Shown piece by piece: positions 26,326 through 33,288 of a stretch of 64,000 nt of DNA. Both the position numbers and the translations under genes were made by a program. The DNA comes from Lentibacillus sediminis (lineage in GTDB: Bacteria; Bacillota; Bacilli; Bacillales; Amphibacillaceae). Location of the stretch: the NCBI RefSeq assembly GCF_002763455.1, contig NZ_NIXK01000001.1, positions 62,001-126,000 of the forward strand, in the 5' to 3' direction. The notes beneath the pieces were generated by a model that saw only the letters and a program-made list of their open reading frames with translations, did not search any database and was not told where the DNA came from. The stretch's first letter is position 1; every line of letters begins with the position of its first letter.

Positions 26326-26685
26326 ATGCCTGTAGCATTGAAACGGATTTATGAAGAAGCTGAAAAAGATGATGGGGTGCGTATTCTGGTGGATCGTGTC
26401 TGGCCGCGTGGGATGTCCAAAGACAAGGCAGACTTGGATCACTGGATCAAAGAAGTTGCCCCGTCCGATGATCTCAGAAAATGGTTCGGTCATGATCCGG
26501 ATAAATATCAGGATTTTAAAGACCGCTACAAAGAGGAGATGAAAAGCGGCGAACAGCAGGAAGCATTGGAGAAGCTGAAGGAAATTACCAAATCCGAGGA
26601 TAAAGATGTCACCCTGCTGTTTGCGGCGAAAGATGAGGAACATAATCAGGCACGGGTGCTGAAGGAGATTTTGGACAGGCAATAG
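26326..26685 (+). CDS. DUF488 family protein
   Basis: 119 residues with the DUF488 signature RILVDRVWPRGMSKDKADLD (about 19-38) and the ending DVTLLFAAKDEEHNQARVL. The family is small, widespread and uncharacterised. ATG at 26326 has AGGAGGTG 9 nt upstream; a longer frame from 26140 runs through the terC terminator and is discarded. Convergent with the Spx paralogue. Confidence 0.8.
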   Translation: MPVALKRIYEEAEKDDGVRILVDRVWPRGMSKDKADLDHWIKEVAPSDDLRKWFGHDPDKYQDFKDRYKEEMKSGEQQEALEKLKEITKSEDKDVTLLFAAKDEEHNQARVLKEILDRQ

Positions 26686-26693
26686 AAAAAAAC

Positions 26694-26733
26694 AAAGCCG
26701 CTCGCTTCTCTATCATAGAGTGCGGGCGGCTTT
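26694..26733. terminator. Terminator between DUF488 and spx-like genes
   Basis: AAAGCCGCTCGC and GCGGGCGGCTTT arms flank a 16-nt loop, with A/T runs on each side. It is usable by both convergent genes. Confidence 0.75.
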
Positions 26734-26735
26734 CA

Positions 26736-27131
26736 TTATTGTATCGCCTGTCGGGCTTCCTGAAAGTTAATGGTCCGGACAGATCTGGGTATGAATTTGC
26801 GAATCTGAAATTCATTATATCCGGTCATTAAACGTTTCCCGTCATGGATGATCGGGGTTCTCAGAATGCCGGGCTTTTCGCGGATTAAGCTAAGCAGGTC
26901 TTTTAAGCGCATCTGATCGATATCCGTTATATTTTTTTGATATACTTTGGATTTTGTTGAAATGAGATCTTCTGTACCATTCTCCGTTAAGCGGAAAATT
27001 TCCTTTAACTCCGAGAGTGATAATGACTCTGAAGTTAACTTGTGTTCCACAAAGGGTATCTCATTTTCCTTCAGCCAAGTCCTTGCTTTTCTGCAGGATG
27101 TGCAGCTTGGTGCGACATACAGTGTTACCAT
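26736..27131 (-). CDS. Spx/ArsC family regulator (Spx paralogue)
   Basis: 131 residues of the thioredoxin-like Spx group. The redox switch is CTSC at residues 10-13, the same spacing as in Spx. LRTPIIHDGKRLMTGYNEFQIRKF in two parts (about 90-113) corresponds to the RNA-polymerase alpha-binding region. Spx proteins hold RNA polymerase alpha and reprogramme transcription under thiol stress. The canonical spx neighbourhood (opp genes, mecA) is absent, so this is probably a second copy such as MgsR or a SpxA2-like protein. Confidence 0.8.
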   Translation of the reverse strand: MVTLYVAPSCTSCRKARTWLKENEIPFVEHKLTSESLSLSELKEIFRLTENGTEDLISTKSKVYQKNITDIDQMRLKDLLSLIREKPGILRTPIIHDGKRLMTGYNEFQIRKFIPRSVRTINFQEARQAIQ

Positions 27132-27173
27132 ACCTTAATCCCCGCTCCTTTTTTAATGTCCCCGGTCAACTAG

Positions 27174-27674
27174 TTACGCATGTGGGCTAATCAAGCTGCT
27201 CACTCGTTTGGAAATTTCCTCAAAAGAAGTATCCAGCGACATGGCTAATTCCTTAAACATAATGTTTTGTGTGTTGCTTAAGAGGAGGCGGTCCTGTTCG
27301 TACATTTTCTTCTTATCTATTGTAGCTTCCTCTTTTTTTCGCATTAATGTACTGATCACTTTGCAAATTTCTTTGCGGTCCCCGTCATTGACCAGTTTGC
27401 TGTAATTTCTGTACCTGAGCCTTGCGTCTTCTATCCATGTGATGCCTGGCTCAAGGAAAGACTGTAAAATTTCTTCCGCTTCCTCTTTTTCCATCACTGC
27501 CAGCATGATTGCCTGGTCACTGTCTACAGGGTTATTTATGGTTAATTTTGGATCTTCAAGCGGATGCATCACATAATAGGTTCTCGTCACCTTGCCGTAA
27601 GTCTTTTCGCTAATGTCATCAATTTCGCATAATCCATGTACGGAATAGACAACCGTATCTCCAACTTTAAACAT
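27174..27674 (-). CDS. CarD/CdnL-type RNA polymerase-binding regulator
   Basis: 166 residues. The N-terminal Tudor-like domain reads MFKVGDTVVYSVHGLCEIDDI, matching the RNA-polymerase-interacting domain of CarD/CdnL and of the TRCF family. The remainder is helical, including RYRNYSKLVNDGDRKEICKV, which corresponds to the DNA-binding C-terminal domain. CarD proteins stabilise the open promoter complex, notably at rRNA promoters. It is transcribed divergently from a MarR gene, with both promoters covered by one palindrome. Confidence 0.85.
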   Translation of the reverse strand: MFKVGDTVVYSVHGLCEIDDISEKTYGKVTRTYYVMHPLEDPKLTINNPVDSDQAIMLAVMEKEEAEEILQSFLEPGITWIEDARLRYRNYSKLVNDGDRKEICKVISTLMRKKEEATIDKKKMYEQDRLLLSNTQNIMFKELAMSLDTSFEEISKRVSSLISPHA

Positions 27675-27712
27675 GTATGTGTGCCTCCAACTTCATATTA
27701 TCAACTTAGTTT

Positions 27713-27741
27713 ACTTTATCACATACCTGTCAAATTGTCAA
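27713..27741 (-). promoter_or_regulatory. Promoter of the CarD-like gene
   Basis: On the minus strand TTGACA (27741-27736), exactly 17 bp, TAAAGT (27718-27713). The -35 lies inside the left half of the shared operator. Confidence 0.75.
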
Positions 27742-27755
27742 TTTAATTGACAATT
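27733..27755. promoter_or_regulatory. Perfect 23-bp palindromic operator (MarR-type)
   Basis: AATTGTCAATT-T-AATTGACAATT: two 11-bp perfect arms around a central T. It covers the -35 elements of both divergent promoters, so a bound dimer should block both. The MarR protein encoded at 27810 is the obvious candidate. Confidence 0.8.
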
Positions 27756-27775
27756 GGTGGCAGGCTTTGTATAGT
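27747..27775 (+). promoter_or_regulatory. Promoter of the MarR gene
   Basis: TTGACA (27747-27752), 17 bp, TATAGT (27770-27775): a near-consensus SigA promoter whose -35 is within the operator. Confidence 0.8.
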
Positions 27776-27809
27776 AGTTGTCGATAGAAAATGGAGTGAG
27801 GTGAATCAG

Positions 27810-28238
27810 TTGGAAGCTAAATTAAAAAATCTCGATTTAATCGATACATTGAGTGAGCGTCATCTTGAGCTTCGAAAAAAGGCAGAGGGACTATGGAACG
27901 ACTCCAGTAATATTTATTTATCCAATTCCGAGTGGTTTATCATGGCACGAATCTATAAAAAACAGCCAACGATTGCCTATGTTACCAGGAATGTGGATAT
28001 TTCCAGGCAGGCGACGCATAAATTCATAAAAAACCTTAAGGCCAAAGGATTAGTTGAAATCAGCGATGTGAAACACAACAAAAGAGATAAAAGCATACGG
28101 TTAACTGATCTGGGGGAAGAATGCTATGAAAAAAATGAGGCCCTAAAGGCAGATCTGGAGAAAAAAATCGCTGATACAATCGGGGATGAAAAGGTAGAGG
28201 TTCTTAATAAAATTTTAAAAATGGATTGGGGATTGTGA
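27810..28238 (+). CDS. MarR family transcriptional regulator
   Basis: 142 residues with a winged helix-turn-helix: LSNSEWFIMARIYKKQPTIA, then VTRNVDISRQATHKFIKNL as recognition helix, and the wing VKHNKRDKSIRLTDLGEE. This is the MarR order. The TTG at 27810 is chosen because GTGAGGTG is 5 nt upstream and the protein then has the usual N-terminal dimer helix. The 23-bp operator upstream suggests it represses itself and the divergent CarD-like gene; the inducing signal is unknown. Confidence 0.8.
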   Translation: MEAKLKNLDLIDTLSERHLELRKKAEGLWNDSSNIYLSNSEWFIMARIYKKQPTIAYVTRNVDISRQATHKFIKNLKAKGLVEISDVKHNKRDKSIRLTDLGEECYEKNEALKADLEKKIADTIGDEKVEVLNKILKMDWGL

Positions 28239-28262
28239 GGAACAATCGGACAAAAGGGGGCA

Positions 28263-28285
28263 GGCTCCAGATCTCATCCGGAGCC
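28263..28285 (+). terminator. Hairpin after the MarR gene
   Basis: GGCTCC and GGAGCC arms with an 11-nt loop, followed by CTTTAG; a weak terminator. Confidence 0.4.
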
Positions 28286-28302
28286 CTTTAGAATGTATGT
28301 AA

Positions 28303-28458
28303 AATCATGCAATTTTTCTGCGGTATTCATATTACAGTACAGACAATGACCTATTACATAAAATAGATCAGGACGGCAACAAGACTGATACTTACCTTAG
28401 CAAAAAATCTCATAATGCGCCTCCAGAGAGGATGTCTGTTTCATATAAAGCGTACTAA
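28303..28458 (+). pseudogene. Fragment resembling a YD/RHS-repeat protein
   Basis: The frame between stops at 28300 and 28456 translates to RYSYYSTDNDLLHKIDQDGN and onwards. YSYYSTDNDLLHKIDQDGNK is close to the YD-repeat consensus (Y-x-Y-D-x-x-x-x-L-x-x-x-x-D-x-x-G-N) of RHS/WapA toxins. There is no start codon or ribosome site, and the match lasts one repeat, so it would be a decayed remnant. The surrounding 360 nt hold no other gene. Confidence 0.35.
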
Positions 28459-28552
28459 ATATCTGTGAAGAAAACGCTAAGCAGAGGTTAATTTTTGGTG
28501 AAGTTTTAAAAAGAAGCCTTTGCAATAAGAGGAGAGAGTTGGCACATATAGC

Positions 28553-28590
28553 AATGAAAAAGAGGAGGGGTAGATTGCCCCTCCTCTAAA
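28553..28590 (-). terminator. Terminator of the LytTR/ABC operon
   Basis: AGAGGAGGGG and CCCCTCCTCT (28561-28587) form a perfect 10-bp stem. On the minus strand it is followed by TTTTCATT, 12 nt after the permease stop. Confidence 0.8.
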
Positions 28591-28598
28591 AATACAAA

Positions 28599-29294
28599 TT
28601 AGTCATCTGTTTGTGTCTTTTTAAAACAAACGAAAACAAACAACGCGGCGCCAGCCACCCATGCTCCAACAACCGCCAGCGGGAGCCAGCTATTTGTATC
28701 GTGCATCTCGAGCAGCTGTGGAATCGGAAATGTGTCAAAAATTTGGATGGCGATGCTGTCCGGATCGAGTCCAAGTGAATAAACCATCGGCGTGAACCCG
28801 AACAGGAACATAATCGGCATCATATAGACAGAAGTTGAGGCAACTGATTTTGCGAATAGCCCCACGCCAATGCCAAGCAGCAGAAAGAACAGAAATAAAA
28901 GCACCAAGCCGATGATCGCCCGTACATTCATAAAAGGTTCCGCACCAATAATAGCTAGTGATATGACCAGTGTAATTAATGTTAAAAGTGCAGTTACCAA
29001 ACTTTTTCCGACAATAATATCGAACATGGAAGCCGGCGATTGAATCAGCCCTCTTAATGTGTTCTTTTCATTTTCCTCGGCCATCATGGTCATGATCATG
29101 GTAGAGGTAACACTTGAAAAAGTCACGCCGACAATTAAATAAAGCAATGCAAGCGGCAGCTCCTCATCTCCGCCAATCCGCTGATACAAGAGTCCCAGCA
29201 CAATCGGAATCGCCGGCATCGTCAGCAGCATCATGTTTTTCATAAAATCTTTAAGATCTTTTTCAAAAATGGCTGAAATACGCTGGACGTTCAT
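28599..29294 (-). CDS. ABC-2 type exporter permease
   Basis: 231 residues, six membrane segments, of the ABC-2 membrane type. The N-terminal cytoplasmic helix ISAIFEKDLKDFMKN leads into TM1. NTLRGLIQSPASMFDIIVGK (about 79-98) is the coupling region between TM2 and TM3. Its start overlaps the stop of the ATPase gene by one base (TAATG), so the two are translationally coupled and form one exporter. The cargo is unknown; such LytTR-linked exporters often handle peptides or antibiotics. Confidence 0.85.
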   Translation of the reverse strand: MNVQRISAIFEKDLKDFMKNMMLLTMPAIPIVLGLLYQRIGGDEELPLALLYLIVGVTFSSVTSTMIMTMMAEENEKNTLRGLIQSPASMFDIIVGKSLVTALLTLITLVISLAIIGAEPFMNVRAIIGLVLLFLFFLLLGIGVGLFAKSVASTSVYMMPIMFLFGFTPMVYSLGLDPDSIAIQIFDTFPIPQLLEMHDTNSWLPLAVVGAWVAGAALFVFVCFKKTQTDD

Positions 29295-30142
29295 TATACC
29301 AGCTCCTTTCCGGTGATATTGAGAAAGATTTGCCCCAAGGTCGGATGATCGGTGTACATGGTTTTCACTTGCTTCTGGGCAATCAGTTTTTGAATGCGGT
29401 CAGCATTTCCCGGTTCGTTAGCAAGGACGAGTTCCTCGCCGTCAAATGTTTCAATATGAAAAGCATGCGTTGAATACTTATAGCGCAGTTCCTCAGGATT
29501 GCCGATCTCCCTCACCTTTCCGTTGTGCAAAAAGGCGACACGGTCACATAACAAGGTTGCTTCCTCCATGTTATGGGTCGTCAAAAAGATGGTCGTTCCC
29601 GCTTCATTCAATTTCCGCAGTCCGTTGTGAATATGCAGCATGTTGCCGGGATCGAGTGCTGACGTCGGTTCATCGAGAAACACCAGATCGGGCTGATGGA
29701 TCAGTGCCTTTGCCAGAAGCACGCGCTGCTTCATTCCTCTGGAAAGCTTCGATACCACTTTTTTCTTTTCCCCATGCATATTCACTGTCTCCAGCACATC
29801 ATCAATTTTGTCAGTAGTGGCGTGATACAGCTGGCAGAATAATTTTAGGTTGTCGTATACCGTCAGCCGCTGGTACAGTGCACTGTTATCTGATAAAATG
29901 CCGATTTTTGCTTTGAAAGCAGAGGATTTGAAGCGATCTGCAGGCATCCCAAGCACTTCCACTTCTCCGGCCGTTTTACTCAATTCCCCGGTTAAAATCT
30001 TAATCGTTGTCGTCTTGCCCGAACCGCTTGGGCCGAGAAAACCAAAAATTTCCCCGCGTTTCACTTGAAAATTGACATCCTCAACAGCGGTGTTGGATGA
30101 AAAAGTCTTTCGCAATCCCCTTACATCAATTGCATGTTTCAA
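29294..30142 (-). CDS. ABC transporter ATP-binding protein
   Basis: 282 residues. Walker A GPSGSGKTT (about 37-45), signature LSRGMKQRVLLAK, Walker B LVFLDEPTSALDP and the switch histidine in FLTTHNMEEA are complete. The C-terminal DUF4162-like extension (THAFHIETFDGEELVL, TLGQIFLNITGKELV) is typical of exporters working with ABC-2 permeases. It is downstream of the LytTR gene with a 103-nt gap that holds possible regulator sites. Confidence 0.9.
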   Translation of the reverse strand: MKHAIDVRGLRKTFSSNTAVEDVNFQVKRGEIFGFLGPSGSGKTTTIKILTGELSKTAGEVEVLGMPADRFKSSAFKAKIGILSDNSALYQRLTVYDNLKLFCQLYHATTDKIDDVLETVNMHGEKKKVVSKLSRGMKQRVLLAKALIHQPDLVFLDEPTSALDPGNMLHIHNGLRKLNEAGTTIFLTTHNMEEATLLCDRVAFLHNGKVREIGNPEELRYKYSTHAFHIETFDGEELVLANEPGNADRIQKLIAQKQVKTMYTDHPTLGQIFLNITGKELV

Positions 30143-30211
30143 TCTGTTTCCCCTCCTCCTGATGTTCTAAGTTTATTGTAGTGTTTGTGCCGTTTGAATG
30201 CCGCTAAATCA

Positions 30212-30243
30212 AGGTGAAACGTGGCTAAACAATCACAAACTGT
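30212..30243 (-). promoter_or_regulatory. Candidate LytTR binding repeats upstream of the ABC operon
   Basis: On the minus strand AGTTTGTGAT, TGTTTAGCCA and CGTTTCACC place GTTT three times at about 10-nt steps. Direct repeats on one helix face are how LytTR activators bind. A TACAAT -10 lies about 45 nt downstream with no good -35, consistent with activation. Tentative. Confidence 0.35.
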
Positions 30244-30245
30244 AC

Positions 30246-31184
30246 CTATTTCGAGCTGAAAATCTCCTGGATTTCCTGGATTTTTGTCCGGGAGAGCGGG
30301 ATGGTGGACTGGATTTTATTGTCAACCCGAATAGAATACGTATTTTTGGACCAAGTAATGATTTCCCGTACTTTTTGCAGATTGACGATGTAAGAACGAT
30401 GACAGCGGAAAAAGCCATACCTTTCTAATTTTTTCTCAATACTGGAGAGGGTTTCATCCATCGCGAATGATTCATCATTGATCACGATCATCGCTTTTCC
30501 GTCCTGGCTTTCAATATAATCGATCTCGGGAGGGTCAAACAGAATCAGTTTATCCTCGACCTTTGCGGTAATTTTAAACAGGCTCGCGGCGGATGGGCGC
30601 CCCTCGTCCTTGGGTGTTCCCTTGTCCCCGGAGTCCATCTCGATGGCGGTGAGTCCTTTATCCTGCAGCTTATAGGAAGTATCCCCGAGCAGGAGAGCAT
30701 GCTCCAGATTGGAGGCAAGGATCAGGACAGGGATGTTGGCATCAGCCAGTTTTTTCAGCATGTTCATGAATGTATTGATGGTGAGGATATCGACCCCATG
30801 TATCGGCTCCCGGTAGACAATAGGGGCTGCTGCCATCATGTAATACTTGGCATAAAAGACCCGCCGGACTTCCGAGATACCGCATTTTCGGAGCGGGACA
30901 TCCGCCTGCCGGTGCAACTCGAACATCACGAGAATTTCCGATACTGGCTTCGTGCAGCCAAACCACTTGCGGTAAAAGTTGATATTCTGTTCAACGGTCA
31001 GCCGTTCGTACAGCTCTTCTCTTCCGTCAAATACTGGGATGTGGATCTCTTTTTCCAGCTTGTTCGCCAGTTCTGCCTGCAAGTCGGAATCACTGTAGAT
31101 CGCCGTGGTGCAGGAGGTAGGGATGGTAAGGGAGAAGGACGGCAGTATTTCGCTGTCCGGCATTTCAAGCTTATAATTCGTCAT
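30246..31184 (-). CDS. LytTR regulator with degenerate ABC-ATPase N-terminal domain
   Basis: 312 residues. Residues about 207-310 are a LytTR DNA-binding domain (DYIESQDGKAMIVINDE, FFRCHRSYIVNLQKV, IPLSRTKIQEI). The first 185 resemble a decayed ABC ATPase: LTVEQNINFYRKWFG echoes the Q-loop region, ISEVRRVFYAKYYM the signature helix, and VYREPIHGVDILTI the Walker B/D-loop with the aspartate replaced by Arg. No Walker A is present, so it should not hydrolyse ATP. It probably senses or docks onto the neighbouring exporter and regulates it. The arrangement recurs in Firmicutes. Confidence 0.8.
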   Translation of the reverse strand: MTNYKLEMPDSEILPSFSLTIPTSCTTAIYSDSDLQAELANKLEKEIHIPVFDGREELYERLTVEQNINFYRKWFGCTKPVSEILVMFELHRQADVPLRKCGISEVRRVFYAKYYMMAAAPIVYREPIHGVDILTINTFMNMLKKLADANIPVLILASNLEHALLLGDTSYKLQDKGLTAIEMDSGDKGTPKDEGRPSAASLFKITAKVEDKLILFDPPEIDYIESQDGKAMIVINDESFAMDETLSSIEKKLERYGFFRCHRSYIVNLQKVREIITWSKNTYSIRVDNKIQSTIPLSRTKIQEIQEIFSSK

Positions 31185-31414
31185 GCTAGCAAAACTCCTA
31201 TTCCGTTAATTCAGGCAAATGGCCTCTTTTATAGTTTACCAAATTACGCGGGGAAGAGGGAGAGGAATTTTCGGGTGGGGGAAGGGTTGCCGGGTGCGTT
31301 TGTAAATTTTATGTAAATTTTATGTCGGGCTGGTGGGAAATATGGTATCTTGGCAACAGAGATAACTTGGTGGAAGGCCGGCAGAAAATACATACAGTAA
31401 GGAGCAAGAAAACC

Positions 31415-32596
31415 ATGGAAAAAAAGCACTCATTACTTGAAATTTTATGGACCTCATTACGACTGGGGCTGACCTCCTTTGGCGGTCCGGTTGCGCATCT
31501 GGGCTATTTCCGTGACGAATATGTGGATAAAAAGAAATGGCTGGATGATAAAACATATGCGGATATTATTGCCATCTGCCAGTTCCTCCCCGGACCTGCC
31601 AGCAGCCAGGTGGGGATCGCCATTGGCATGCTGCGCGGTGGATTTTTCGGCGGGATAATCTCCTGGTTCGGTTTTACCATCCCCTCGGTTGTGGTGCTCG
31701 TGTTATTCGCGATGCTTTACCAGACATTTACGCTTGGGGATGCAGCTTGGATCACCAGCTTGAAGGTTGTGGCCGTAGCGGTTGTCGCACATGCCGTGTT
31801 GGGATTGGGCAAAAAACTCACCCCTGATCGTCCGCGGCTCGCCATTGCTATTGTCGCTGCGCTGGTCATGCTGCTGTTCCCGTCTGCTATCGTGCAGATA
31901 TCTGTCATCATTGCAGCAGCAATTCTTGGGTTTTTTATGTTTTCCCGTAATGCGGAAACAAATGTGCAGCCGTTTTCTGTGTCGATTACGAAAAAGCAGG
32001 GGGTCGCGGCATTATCGATTTTGGCCGTCCTGCTGATTGGCCTGCCGATCGTTGCACAAGCTGTATCCAATACTTATTTAACCATCTTTGATATCTTTTT
32101 CCGGGTCGGGTCTATTGTGTTTGGCGGCGGACATGTCGTGCTTCCGCTGTTGGAGCAGGAAGTTGTTCCCAATGGAATGGTCACCAGCGGGGAATTCCTC
32201 GCGGGCTACGGGATGGCCCAGGCAGTCCCTGGTCCATTGTTCACGTTTGCCAGTTACTTGGGCACCATGATCAGCGGTGTTACTGGAGCTCTTGTCGCGA
32301 CGGTCGGAATATTTCTTCCGTCCTTCTTGCTGATTATTGGGGCGCTGCCTTTCTTGAGCGAACTCAGAAGCCGCTCTAGTTTCCAGGGAATTTTAACAGG
32401 GGTGAATGCCAGTGTTGTCGGGATTTTGCTGGCGGCGTTTTATGACCCGGTATTCACCAGTGGAATTATGAACGGCGCCCATTTCGGTCTGGCTGTTATT
32501 CTTTTCGCTCTTTTGCATTTCTGGAAAAAGCCGGCCTGGATGGTCGTGATCGTCGGGGTAGTACTTGGCGAGATCATTCATTTTCTTTTTCTATGA
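31415..32596 (+). CDS. chrA: Chromate transporter ChrA (two-domain)
   Basis: 393 residues, the long CHR form with duplicated halves and about ten membrane segments. Half one has LTSFGGPVAHLGYFRDEYV and ICQFLPGPASSQVGIAIG; half two repeats the pattern as VFGGGHVVLPLLEQEVV and GYGMAQAVPGPLFTFASYLG. CHR proteins expel chromate, probably with protons. The ATG at 31415 follows TAAGGAG with 10-nt spacing. An OsmC-like gene follows after 37 nt. Confidence 0.9.
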   Translation: MEKKHSLLEILWTSLRLGLTSFGGPVAHLGYFRDEYVDKKKWLDDKTYADIIAICQFLPGPASSQVGIAIGMLRGGFFGGIISWFGFTIPSVVVLVLFAMLYQTFTLGDAAWITSLKVVAVAVVAHAVLGLGKKLTPDRPRLAIAIVAALVMLLFPSAIVQISVIIAAAILGFFMFSRNAETNVQPFSVSITKKQGVAALSILAVLLIGLPIVAQAVSNTYLTIFDIFFRVGSIVFGGGHVVLPLLEQEVVPNGMVTSGEFLAGYGMAQAVPGPLFTFASYLGTMISGVTGALVATVGIFLPSFLLIIGALPFLSELRSRSSFQGILTGVNASVVGILLAAFYDPVFTSGIMNGAHFGLAVILFALLHFWKKPAWMVVIVGVVLGEIIHFLFL

Positions 32597-32633
32597 TCCC
32601 AGCCTGCGTTATAATGGGGCGTGAGGTGATCAT

Positions 32634-33074
32634 ATGGCAGAACATCATTTTCATTTAAACGCAGACTGGCCCGGCGGACGCAACAGTGAGGGGTCCATTG
32701 ATGCCGGCAATTTGCAGACGAAAATCTCCATCCCACAGGAAATGGATGGACCAGGCGTCGGCACCAACCCGGACGAAATGCTGCTCGGCGCGGCGGCTAC
32801 CTGTTATATCATCACATTGGCAGCCATGATTGAGCGGGCGGAGTTGCCACTCGAGGAAATGTCGCTTGAATCGGAAGGCATTGTCGATGTGACCAATGGC
32901 GTGTTTACCTATAAGAAAATTATCCATAAACCAGCCGTGGCACTGCAGACGAGTGCCACGGAAGCCGAGCATAAGAAGCTTGCCCAGCTGGTGGAAAAAG
33001 CGGAAAAAAGCTGTATGATTTCCCGTGCCATTCAGGGGAATGTGGAAATGGAACTGCAGCCAACATTGAAATGA
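32634..33074 (+). CDS. OsmC-like peroxiredoxin, SACOL1771 type
   Basis: 146 residues with the OsmC/Ohr fold. The two catalytic cysteines are in GAAATCYIITLAAM (about 63) and KAEKSCMISRAIQG (about 126), the spacing used for peroxide reduction. TNPDEMLLGAAA precedes the first. It reduces organic peroxides or persulphides. It follows chrA closely and may be cotranscribed, which would pair chromate export with oxidative defence. Start by GTGAGGTGATCAT. Confidence 0.8.
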   Translation: MAEHHFHLNADWPGGRNSEGSIDAGNLQTKISIPQEMDGPGVGTNPDEMLLGAAATCYIITLAAMIERAELPLEEMSLESEGIVDVTNGVFTYKKIIHKPAVALQTSATEAEHKKLAQLVEKAEKSCMISRAIQGNVEMELQPTLK

Positions 33075-33104
33075 CACTTCTCAGTTGATGGGGAGTGTTT
33101 TTTT
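33074..33104 (+). terminator. Terminator after the OsmC-like gene
   Basis: ACACTTCTC and GGGGAGTGT form a 9-bp stem with two G-U pairs, followed by TTTTTTT. Confidence 0.75.
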
Positions 33105-33147
33105 GGTGTGGTAGTGGGGTTATGTTGCGTGGAATCAGGAGAGAGCG

Positions 33148-33240
33148 TTCTCAACGACAAAAGTGACTGGAAGAACGCTTGAAATGTCGGAGAGAAGGGT
33201 TCCCCATAATCAAAACTTCCTTCTGTTGGAATCAAGACGG
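33148..33240. repeat. Two diverged ~50-nt units
   Basis: GGAGAGAGCGTTCTC (about 33139) and GGAGAGAAGGGTTCC (about 33190) recur about 50 nt apart with partly similar tails (CAAAAGTGACTGG / CAAAACTTCC). Weak evidence for an old tandem duplication between the OsmC-like and ligD genes. No gene is visible. Confidence 0.25.
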
Positions 33241-33288
33241 CCACCAGCCATGTCGTACACTCACCATTCCCGAACCGTGCCATCACGC

